Of a stretch of DNA of 23,023 nt, positions 6,242 through 13,068 are shown piece by piece. This DNA is from Clostridia bacterium (GTDB lineage Bacteria; Bacillota_A; Clostridia; Christensenellales; Borkfalkiaceae). The DNA lies in NCBI GenBank assembly GCA_017399665.1, contig JAFQBR010000197.1, positions 1 through 23,023 on the forward strand. Direction: 5' to 3'. Each line of letters begins with the position of its first letter. Position 1 is the first letter of the stretch. The translations under genes were made by a program, and so were the position numbers. The notes under the pieces were generated by a model. That model was not told where the DNA came from and searched no databases. It saw only the letters and a program-made list of their open reading frames with translations.

Positions 6242-6680
6242 AAAAATCCCACCGATAATGGGTGATGTTCTTAGCGGAGATTTGATAATACCGCTAAGTG
6301 CGAGCATCGCATTTGTCCGGTCAAATACTTTATGGGCTAAGCCCAAATCCTTATTATGAGCGAAGCAAATAACAAGGTTCTGCGTAGCAGGTTCTTATAA
6401 CGACAAAAAGAGATAACAAATCGGTTTGTTGCCGAAATGTTATCTCTTTTTTTGTAGGTTTAATGAAATCGTTGCACGGCAACGATGAAATCTTCACTTC
6501 GTTCAGAAGAAATCCAAGACATGCCTTGGATGAAATCAAATCCGTTCAAATGCAACCCTGCAAAGCAGGATTTCATTGCGAAAGCGATTTCATCCACCAT
6601 AGGCGGATTTCACCCGTCGAAGACGGATTTGACTGCGTGATACTCCATCAAGAGTATCACGCAAATTCGGTGGGATTTTT
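6242..6680. repeat. Multi-hairpin element with terminal inverted repeats (MITE-like or giant structured RNA)
   Basis: Bounded by a perfect 14-bp inverted repeat: AAAAATCCCACCGA (6242-6255) and TCGGTGGGATTTTT (6667-6680). Inside are about fourteen short hairpins. The clearest are CTTAGCGG/CCGCTAAG (6270-6298), TGCGA/TCGCA (6299-6311), GGGC/GCCC (6334-6344), CTGC/GCAG (6380-6390), the long stem at 6405-6451, ATCGTTGC/GCAACGAT (6468-6486), ATCCAAG/CTTGGAT (6512-6531), CCTGC/GCAGG (6557-6569), CCGTC/GACGG (6614-6626) and a 12-bp stem at 6634-6663. In the right half, linkers read GAAATC before about 6540 and GATTTC after it. The linkers are therefore mutually complementary, making the whole a nested palindrome. 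It starts 17 bp after the fucO stop. An 83-codon reading frame across it has no family features and is not called. Confidence 0.75.
6405..6453 (+). terminator. Strong intrinsic terminator inside the hairpin element (fucO terminator)
   Basis: AAAAAGAGATAACA (6405-6418) pairs perfectly with TGTTATCTCTTTTT (6438-6451), with an inner TCGG/CCGA stem and a T tract. The A/T tracts on both sides would let it work in both directions. Confidence 0.85.
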
Positions 6681-6691
6681 GTTTAATGATA

Positions 6692-6720
6692 TTGAAAACA
6701 AAAAAAATATATGATATAAT
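6692..6720 (+). promoter_or_regulatory. Sigma-A promoter of the esterase lipoprotein gene
   Basis: TTGAAA (6692-6697), 17-bp spacer, perfect TATAAT (6715-6720), just outside the right end of the hairpin element. The ATG at 6755 is preceded by AGGGGG. Confidence 0.8.
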
Positions 6721-6754
6721 TAATTAAAAAACAGTAAAACACAGGGGGCTTCTG

Positions 6755-8413
6755 ATGTTTAACAGTAGATATATAAGAAAAAAAGTAAATAAGATTACGT
6801 ATTTATTGTTGCTTTGTATATTTGCAAGCAATTTGGTTTTGGTTACTGCTTGTAGTCAATCTTCTACGCCGAGCTATGAATACCAAGAGGTTATTGAATT
6901 ACAATATGACGACAGGTATAAGCTTTTGGGTAGGCAAATAGAAGTGCTTGACAGTGGCAAGCCTGTTTCGTATAAAGTTGGCTACGGGGTAAAAGATGAA
7001 GTTAAAGATGATGCAGTTATAACCGTTACGGAAAAGCAAATTGTTGCAAGCGGTATTGGCGAGGCATACGTTAAACTTAACGGCGTTACCCACAAAATAG
7101 TAGTAAACCCAGCTCCAATTTCGCTTATACTTTTAGCTGGACAAAGTAATATGCGCGGTAGTGAGGGGGATGCGTCGCAGTCAATTATTTGTGAAAGCGG
7201 AAAGGTATATTCAACTTATGCCGAGCCACACGAAATGACCGTCGATAACGCAACCGATTATGCAGTAAGCGCGCTTTCGGGCGAGGGGGCGTTGATAAAC
7301 GTCAACGGAACGACGCAAGGTATAAGCAAGCACCCAATAATTGCTCTTACTGAAGAGGGTAACGGAAAAATTGGACCAGATAGCGGTATAGGTTATGAAT
7401 GGTATAACTTAACAGGCGAAAAGGTTTGGCTTATAAACGCTGCGCACGGTGGTAGCTCTATAAAGACGTGGAAACGTGGAGGAGATAACTTTGAAGAAGC
7501 GCGCTTGATGTTTAGCGCTTGCCAAGAAACGTTAAGGAAAGAAATCGCCGCAGGGCACTATATTTTGTCATACGTAGGCTATTTTTGGTGTCAAGGAGAA
7601 GCAGAAGCAACCCGAACTGCTGAATACTACGTTACTGAATTTCTTTCCATGCACGAGTATTTAAAAAAGGATTTTGCCTTTGATCACGACAGTAATAAAA
7701 ATACGGAAGATAGAACTTTTGAATTTGCAGGTATTATTCCTGTGCGTTCGGGATCGGGTAATAATCCGTCGTATAGACAAGGGGAATACATTGATTTTAC
7801 CGAAGCAAAATATTTTGAAAGCTTTAAGGACTTATGTTTTACAGGTCCACGCGTTGCGCAGTATTGGATGGGTAGTAACCCAGAACTTAGTGATATTCAC
7901 GTCGTGTGTAATATTGGTGAAAGCTGGGTAACTATGCCAGATGGAACTGATGGGGTTTGCGCTTATTTTGAATCGCGATACAGAAACGGTAGGGTAAATT
8001 ATAAAACTCAAGCGCCACAATATATCGACTGGTATACACCCTTAACGCCTGCAGACGTGCATGATAGCATTCATTATAATCAAATTGGCTATAATGAAAT
8101 AGGAATGGAAAGCGCAAGAAATATGTTGTATATATTAGAAAAGGTAACTCCGCCAGATATTGAAATTAGCGTCAAGTTTTTGGCTTGGGACGGATATACC
8201 GAAGTCACACAAATAGACGCATGCCCAATTCCTGGAAGTAACACCTTGGTAGTGCCTATGGTTTATCCCGTTTGGAAATCAAAGCAATTAGCATTTAATT
8301 TAACCGACGGACTGAGTTATAAGTATTATGATTTAATTGCTAAAAACACAAAAACACAAGGTGTTCTTACGGCAAGTGTTAACAATTCATTTGTTATTGT
8401 AAATGCAAACTAA
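6755..8413 (+). CDS. Sialate O-acetylesterase-like (SGNH fold) surface lipoprotein
   Basis: A 552-residue predicted lipoprotein. The signal peptide ends at Cys33 (VTAC). Residues about 44-118 resemble a bacterial Ig-like (BIG2-type) domain. From residue 121 the SASA/carbohydrate esterase pattern follows. LLAGQSNMRG carries the nucleophile Ser131, NAAHGGSSIKTW is at about 228-239, and WCQGE (278-282) is the family oxyanion/support motif. HDSIHYNQIGY supplies Asp437 and His440 for the catalytic triad. Residues about 460-552 form a C-terminal part I do not recognise. Such enzymes remove acetyl groups from sialic acid or from plant glycans such as xylan; the substrate cannot be read from the sequence. 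Monocistronic: own promoter upstream, strong terminator downstream. Confidence 0.88.
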   Translation: MFNSRYIRKKVNKITYLLLLCIFASNLVLVTACSQSSTPSYEYQEVIELQYDDRYKLLGRQIEVLDSGKPVSYKVGYGVKDEVKDDAVITVTEKQIVASGIGEAYVKLNGVTHKIVVNPAPISLILLAGQSNMRGSEGDASQSIICESGKVYSTYAEPHEMTVDNATDYAVSALSGEGALINVNGTTQGISKHPIIALTEEGNGKIGPDSGIGYEWYNLTGEKVWLINAAHGGSSIKTWKRGGDNFEEARLMFSACQETLRKEIAAGHYILSYVGYFWCQGEAEATRTAEYYVTEFLSMHEYLKKDFAFDHDSNKNTEDRTFEFAGIIPVRSGSGNNPSYRQGEYIDFTEAKYFESFKDLCFTGPRVAQYWMGSNPELSDIHVVCNIGESWVTMPDGTDGVCAYFESRYRNGRVNYKTQAPQYIDWYTPLTPADVHDSIHYNQIGYNEIGMESARNMLYILEKVTPPDIEISVKFLAWDGYTEVTQIDACPIPGSNTLVVPMVYPVWKSKQLAFNLTDGLSYKYYDLIAKNTKTQGVLTASVNNSFVIVNAN

Positions 8414-8420
8414 AAAGAAA

Positions 8421-8460
8421 AAACAACCGCTCTAACAAATAGAGCGGTTGTTTTATTTTT
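8421..8460. terminator. Bidirectional intrinsic terminator between convergent genes
   Basis: AAACAACCGCTCTA (8421-8434) pairs perfectly with TAGAGCGGTTGTTT (8440-8453) around ACAAA. T tracts follow on the plus strand (ATTTTTTT) and on the minus strand (TTTTTTCTTTTT). It serves both the esterase gene and the minus-strand regulator. Confidence 0.93.
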
Positions 8461-8467
8461 TAATTCA

Positions 8468-8490
8468 AAAGTGCCGTTAATCGACCTATA
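8468..8490 (+). repeat. Short dispersed repeat copy in the convergent intergenic region
   Basis: Identical over 23 bp to 4741-4763, starting 8 bp after the T tract of the bidirectional terminator. A 13-bp inverted match lies at 4255-4267. Confidence 0.75.
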
Positions 8491-8522
8491 CCCATTGTTT
8501 TTATATTTTTTACGCTTTAAAA

Positions 8523-9485
8523 TTATGGATAAAGAGCTAACACAATTGCTTGGTTGTGGTCGCCAAATTTTTTGCCAAAAATGTTTATTCCACCGCGGTG
8601 GGTTGCATCTTTATCTACGCCAAAGCTTATCTTGATGTATGGCACGGAGGCTATATCAAAATCGTTAATAGTTTTTTTGCTTACCAACGTATTGTTTAAG
8701 TAAGTTCCGTTAGAATCGATAGTAACCTTGTAAAGTAACCCGTACTGAGTGCTTTGTACAGACCATTCTTTTGGGGAATACTTGCCTCGTCTTCCGCCGA
8801 AATCTCCAGGGGAAGTAAAGGTTAAAATATTGGTGTCATTTATCTTAACGGTTATATCGGAAGGCCAGTCCGATCTGTAATAAATGATTTCGGAGCAACA
8901 CTCGAATGAAAGCTCTAGTTTAGAAATTGACTTTCTGTAAAGGTGATTTGTAAAATTGTAACTTATATATCCGTTATCAAACCAAACGAGTTCCGCTTTA
9001 AATCTATCCGTAGTGAACATTTCGTTTGGTTTGTCTGTTGCTGTCATTTGGCTTATTCCGTTTTGTTCATCAACAAGATATAGTCCGCAAGGCGGTTGTA
9101 CGTTCACTTCGGTAAAATGACCAACGGGCATTTCTATAGTGTATGGCTCTGTTGTTGCGGTTGCCGGGGGGTTAAAGAATGTAAAGGAGAGCTTAACTAA
9201 ATGTTTCATACACATTTTAACGTGGCGTTTTTTGCCTTGTTGTGTAGAAACGAAAATAATCCCTGAGTCTTCTAATATGGCAATATGATTGCTGGCTGTT
9301 GAAAATGGAATATCAAGTGTGCGTGCAATTTCGTAAATATTCATTGGTCGTCCCGCTAAAAGGCGCAAAATTTTGATGCGTTCTTCAGAGGCTAGCGCTC
9401 TTGCTAACTTGCACATTGTCTTTTCGTCTTGCTCGCTGTTTATAGAGAATGAAAGCTCTCTAGTTTCATTTAATACTTCGCTCAT
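8523..9485 (-). CDS. ArsR-type transcriptional regulator with large beta-rich C-terminal domain
   Basis: A 320-residue protein. Residues about 24-100 form an ArsR-like winged helix-turn-helix, with LASEERIKILRLLAG, the recognition part IPFSTASNHIAILEDSG and a basic wing around QQGKKRHVK. The remaining 220 residues are beta-rich, with motifs such as SPGDFGGRRGK, TQYGLL and GGINIFGKKFGDHNQAIVL. From memory these recur in a family of long ArsR-type regulators of Firmicutes. I recall it as a COG4189-like group but cannot verify this. The C-terminal part looks like a ligand-sensing, possibly sugar-binding, domain; that is inference. Typical metal-sensing cysteine motifs of ArsR are absent. AGGTGA lies upstream of the ATG. 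It is convergent with the esterase gene and divergent from the surface-protein operon at 10065, which it may control. Confidence 0.85.
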   Translation of the reverse strand: MSEVLNETRELSFSINSEQDEKTMCKLARALASEERIKILRLLAGRPMNIYEIARTLDIPFSTASNHIAILEDSGIIFVSTQQGKKRHVKMCMKHLVKLSFTFFNPPATATTEPYTIEMPVGHFTEVNVQPPCGLYLVDEQNGISQMTATDKPNEMFTTDRFKAELVWFDNGYISYNFTNHLYRKSISKLELSFECCSEIIYYRSDWPSDITVKINDTNILTFTSPGDFGGRRGKYSPKEWSVQSTQYGLLYKVTIDSNGTYLNNTLVSKKTINDFDIASVPYIKISFGVDKDATHRGGINIFGKKFGDHNQAIVLALYP

Positions 9486-9504
9486 AAGGTCACCTCTCGA
9501 AACG

Positions 9505-9519
9505 AATTATAACATAATT
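9505..9519. promoter_or_regulatory. Small inverted repeat over the regulator's -10 box
   Basis: AATTAT (9505-9510) and ATAATT (9514-9519) are perfect arms around AAC and cover the -10 element of the minus-strand promoter. It could be an autoregulatory operator, but AT-rich palindromes of this size arise easily by chance. Confidence 0.3.
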
Positions 9520-9534
9520 TTAAGGGCTTGTAAA
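9506..9534 (-). promoter_or_regulatory. Sigma-A promoter of the ArsR-type regulator gene
   Basis: On the minus strand, TTTACA (9534-9529), 17-bp spacer, perfect TATAAT (9511-9506), 20 bp upstream of the ATG at 9485. Confidence 0.75.
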
Positions 9535-9753
9535 ATGAAATAACCAATTTTTGGGAATATTAAACAAAAATGAGCAAAAAACACAAAAAAACCAAATTAG
9601 TGATTTGTTAAAAAATAACAAAGTATTGACAAAAAACACTATTCTTAACCTAAAACAACAATCTAAAAGTGTGTAAAAATGGAAAAAATAGATATAACAA
9701 ACTTCTTGTAGTTTAAAAAAACAAAAACACAAATTTCTTGAAATAAAAAACAA

Positions 9754-9783
9754 TTGTCTTGTTTTATTTTATTGTGGTATACT
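9754..9783 (+). promoter_or_regulatory. Possible promoter of the surface-protein operon
   Basis: TTGTCT (9754-9759), 18-bp spacer, TATACT (9778-9783). The -10 box overlaps a small dyad, GTATA-C-TATAC (9777-9787). It is the best match in the divergent region but not strong. Confidence 0.5.
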
Positions 9784-9936
9784 ATACTTGGCTCAAAGTC
9801 TAGGTATTTTTTAATAAAAAAATAAAAAACCGTTAATTGGTAAAAAATTCTATACTTTTGCTGTGCTATGTTAAGCGTGATGAAAAAAACCAATCAAGTG
9901 AATATTTTACCGCTTTAACACGCTATTTTATGGCAT

Positions 9937-9968
9937 AAAAAAAGCAGTAGCAAAAATTGCTTACTGCT
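9937..9968 (-). terminator. Minus-strand intrinsic terminator in the operon leader
   Basis: Reading the minus strand, AGCAGTA plus GCAA (one bulged A between) pairs with TTGC plus TACTGCT, followed by a T tract (plus-strand A run 9937-9943). On the plus strand the stem is followed by A residues, so it would not stop operon transcription. It may block antisense transcription. Confidence 0.6.
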
Positions 9969-10064
9969 AAAAAAAAGTATACTTTTTTTAACTTTGACCG
10001 ATTTGTTTTGATTTTTGCTAATTACTTGCAAAAACACGGATTTTGTAATTATAGGAGGAAAAAC

Positions 10065-13055
10065 ATGAACAGTAGAATTCGCAGATTTCTAATTGTTGGA
10101 TTATGTGCGCTCACCTTGGCTTTTTCAAGCGCTGCAATAGCAACCCTGTCTGACAACAGAGTTGACGCAGAAACGCAGCGCGTATGGAGTGACGTTTCAT
10201 TATCAGACAGTTACGTTCAAGGCGAAGAAATCGTTATTCCTGAAAGAACGCTTACTTATGCAGGGGAGACGGTTAAGGCAAGCGTAACAGTTACTTTTCC
10301 AGATGGAATGACTACTTCAAGCACTGCCGTTAAGTTAAGCATAGCAGGTAAGTATACCGTTGATTATACGGCGATTATTGGTGGACGTGTTTACAAACAG
10401 ACTGAAACTTTTGTTGCTAAATACAAAACGGTTAGTTATTCGTCAGATGCTACTTCAGTTAATTATGGAACACACACGTTAGCACCTGATTATCCTGGAC
10501 TTATGGTTCGTATTCCGGACGGCGATAAACTAGTGTTTAACGAGATTTTAGATGTTAGTTCTGCTAAGATTTCAGACGTTTTATTTGAAGCTTTCGTTAC
10601 AGCTGATAATCCCGGAACGATTGATTTCAATCAGCTTTGGGTACAGCTTACGGATATAGAAAACCCAAACCTTTATTTTAGAGTTCGTTTTATCCACACA
10701 CAAAGCTCTACAGGTGGTCCTTATACTTACGTTTTAGCTGGTGCAAACGACCAACCTATGACGGGTTTAGAGGGTTCTAAACTTCACGTTAGCGATATTT
10801 GGGGTGCTGTTTGCAGACACAGTTTCCAAAGTTATTACAACGAAGCGAACACAGAGGTTGGCAAAACACGCCTTGACGTTCGTTTTGATGCTGAAACAAA
10901 AGCTGTTTATTGTGGTAATACTTTTATCATTGACCTAGATAGCACTCAGTATTTTGATACGCCTTGGTCTGGTTTTTCTTCAGAAAAAGTTCGCGTAAGT
11001 GCTTGGGCAGAGGCTTATTCTTCTTCAAGTGCAAACTTTGTTATCACTAAGGTTGGCAATATAGACGTTTCTAAAGCAACCATTGAAGAAAACGAAGCTC
11101 CTGAGCTTACTATTAATACTGAATATACCGCCGATACAATGCCTAAGGCAGAAGTTGGCAAGGCTTATGCCGTTCCTTCAGCTACAGCATTTGATATTTA
11201 CAGCGGTGAATGTAAGGTAACTACCGAGGTTTACTACAATTACACAGGTCAAGCTTCACTAGTTACTTTAAAAGAGGGTAAATTTACACCGAATTACTTA
11301 GGCAAGTACGCAATTATTTATAAGGCGTACGATTATATGGGAAATGAAGCAAGCAAGGTTCTTTGGGTTGACGCAATAGCTGACGTTAATCTACCTACCG
11401 TTGAATTAAAGGGCAGCTTACCTTCTAGCATCAACGCAGGCTCAAAAATCACTCTTCCTGAATACGAGGTTATTGGTGGTAGTGGTAACAGCAGCGTTCA
11501 AATTTTTGTTAACGACGGTAAAACGGAAACAGAAATAACAAATGGTGAATACCTATTCAATGCAGTTGGAAAGCATACCTTTAAGTGGGTGGCAACCGAC
11601 CATATCGGACAAACCTCTGAGCTTGTAGTTGAGGTTAATGCAAATAAGGGTACTGCTCCCGTTTTTGTTGATAGACCAATATTCCCCAAATATTACATTG
11701 CAAGCACGCCCTACGTTGCACCTAAATTATATGCTAACGACTATACAAGCGGTGCTTTAGTAAGAAGACTGGCTAGCCTAACTGTAACGGACGTTAACGG
11801 AACTAAGGCGCTTGCTAACGGAGAAATATTTACTCCTGAAGTAGCTAATAACTTTGATGTAATTACGCTTACCTATAAGGTTGATGAAGTAACTTACGAG
11901 GTTAAAATTCCTGCCGTAAAAGCAAGGGATGTAAACGGTGTATATATTGCAAATTATTTTGATTTATCGGGCGTTACTTTAGCACTTGGTTCTTCAAACG
12001 GTACAGTTACAGCAACCCAGAGCAACGGTTCTTGGATTTTTGCAAACAGTTTACTTGCAGAGGGTTTAGAAATTGTTTTAGACGCTGATGCAACGAATAG
12101 TAAATTTGATGCGATTAAGGCAGTATTTACAGACTCTGAAAATTCAGCGCAGGCTGTAGAAGTTATATTAAAAAATACAGGCAAGACCACTGACGTTCAA
12201 ATTGGCGAAAGCGTTTTTGTGGATGAAGGTTCAGGTTTTGCAAGTACGGCTAAATCAAACCGTTTTAAAGTTATGTATTATCAAGGTGTGCTTACCGTAA
12301 ACGGCTCTGGCTTAACGGTTAAGAGTTATGCAAACGGTCAAGCGTTTAACGGCTTTGATAGCGGAAAGGTTTACGTAACAGTTGAATTTGTAAACGCTGA
12401 AGTTGGCGCAAGCTATCAAATAGCAGAAGTTAACGGACAAAAGGTTACAACAACAACTCTTGACCGTGTTGCTCCTAAGATTACAATTCTTGGCGTAACC
12501 GGCGGTTCTTATAATATTAATGAAAGCGCAGTTCTTCCCGCAGCATTAGCAGGGGATACCTTAGATCCTAACGTTACCTTTACTCTTCGCGTTTTAACAC
12601 CAAGCCTAGAGGTTGTAACGGCTACTGACGGAACAGTTCTAGATAACGTTGATCCCACTCGTGAATACGAAATTAAGTTCACCGAATACGGTGCTTACAA
12701 GGTTTCTTATCAAGCTAAGGACTCTTTTAGTGGCAGAACTACAAACCTTGTTTACAATATCGCAGTAGACGATACTCAAGGACCTGTTATTACCTTTGCA
12801 TCTCCCATTAAAAGGACTGCAAAGGTGGGCGATACTTTAATCATTCCCGATTACACCTTAAGTGATAACGTAGATGAAGCTTCTGCGATTATTTCAATGA
12901 ACAGCTGCTTAGTTCCCGGTGGCGAAATTGTTGAAATGAACGAAAGCAATGCAATTATAGCAACTAGAGCAGGCGTATATCAGCTTCGCGTATTTGCAAT
13001 GGATACAGCGGGTAACATTACGTTATTCCGTGTTAACGTTGTAGTAACAGCATAA
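10065..13055 (+). CDS. Secreted multi-domain Ig-like protein, function unknown
   Basis: 996 residues from the ATG at 10065, which has a perfect AGGAGG at 10053-10058. An in-frame upstream extension to 9957 lacks a ribosome binding site and runs through the leader hairpin, so it is rejected. A basic N-terminus (NSRIRRF) and hydrophobic core end at about AIA or VDA near residues 26-36, a secretory signal peptide without a lipobox. Residues about 40-123 are Ig-like. About 124-340 look like a beta-sandwich that might bind carbohydrate (VRIPDGDKLVFNEI, LYFRVRFIHT). Ig-like units follow at about 344-440, 440-528, 529-620, 800-900 and 901-996; 622-800 is another beta-rich stretch. The C-terminus (FRVNVVVTA) has no LPXTG motif or membrane helix, so the protein is released or held by partners. 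The next gene starts 13 bp later, so they are co-transcribed. An adhesin or glycan-binding role is inferred only. Confidence 0.85.
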   Translation: MNSRIRRFLIVGLCALTLAFSSAAIATLSDNRVDAETQRVWSDVSLSDSYVQGEEIVIPERTLTYAGETVKASVTVTFPDGMTTSSTAVKLSIAGKYTVDYTAIIGGRVYKQTETFVAKYKTVSYSSDATSVNYGTHTLAPDYPGLMVRIPDGDKLVFNEILDVSSAKISDVLFEAFVTADNPGTIDFNQLWVQLTDIENPNLYFRVRFIHTQSSTGGPYTYVLAGANDQPMTGLEGSKLHVSDIWGAVCRHSFQSYYNEANTEVGKTRLDVRFDAETKAVYCGNTFIIDLDSTQYFDTPWSGFSSEKVRVSAWAEAYSSSSANFVITKVGNIDVSKATIEENEAPELTINTEYTADTMPKAEVGKAYAVPSATAFDIYSGECKVTTEVYYNYTGQASLVTLKEGKFTPNYLGKYAIIYKAYDYMGNEASKVLWVDAIADVNLPTVELKGSLPSSINAGSKITLPEYEVIGGSGNSSVQIFVNDGKTETEITNGEYLFNAVGKHTFKWVATDHIGQTSELVVEVNANKGTAPVFVDRPIFPKYYIASTPYVAPKLYANDYTSGALVRRLASLTVTDVNGTKALANGEIFTPEVANNFDVITLTYKVDEVTYEVKIPAVKARDVNGVYIANYFDLSGVTLALGSSNGTVTATQSNGSWIFANSLLAEGLEIVLDADATNSKFDAIKAVFTDSENSAQAVEVILKNTGKTTDVQIGESVFVDEGSGFASTAKSNRFKVMYYQGVLTVNGSGLTVKSYANGQAFNGFDSGKVYVTVEFVNAEVGASYQIAEVNGQKVTTTTLDRVAPKITILGVTGGSYNINESAVLPAALAGDTLDPNVTFTLRVLTPSLEVVTATDGTVLDNVDPTREYEIKFTEYGAYKVSYQAKDSFSGRTTNLVYNIAVDDTQGPVITFASPIKRTAKVGDTLIIPDYTLSDNVDEASAIISMNSCLVPGGEIVEMNESNAIIATRAGVYQLRVFAMDTAGNITLFRVNVVVTA

Positions 13056-13068
13056 GGAGGAAGCAAAA

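Larger units (their letters stand above)
9535..10064. other. Divergent AT-rich intergenic region and long leader of the surface-protein operon
   Basis: No coding region supported; reading frames on the minus strand here are low-complexity Phe/Leu/Tyr-rich products of A/T runs. The region holds a plausible plus-strand promoter at 9754-9783, a leader of about 275 nt and a minus-strand terminator at 9937-9968. The leader contains complementary segments ATTGGT (9836-9841) and ACCAAT (near 9889), and TGTTAAGCG paired with CGCTTTAACA near 9870-9920. It may therefore fold, but I recognise no riboswitch class. Confidence 0.55.

Noticed and set aside
6468..6663. CRISPR array
   Set aside because: Stems differ from each other, linkers are only about 6-10 bp, and there are no constant-length spacers or cas genes.
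6463..6714. 83-codon open frame in the hairpin element
   Set aside because: It runs through palindromic hairpins, has no ribosome binding site that I can see, and no protein family features.
9520..9893. Two minus-strand open frames in the divergent intergenic region
   Set aside because: Their products are Phe/Leu/Tyr-rich translations of A/T runs, without start signals or family resemblance.
9957..10064. N-terminal extension of the Ig-like protein
   Set aside because: No ribosome binding site at 9957 and the segment lies in a hairpin; the ATG at 10065 has a perfect AGGAGG and begins a signal peptide.
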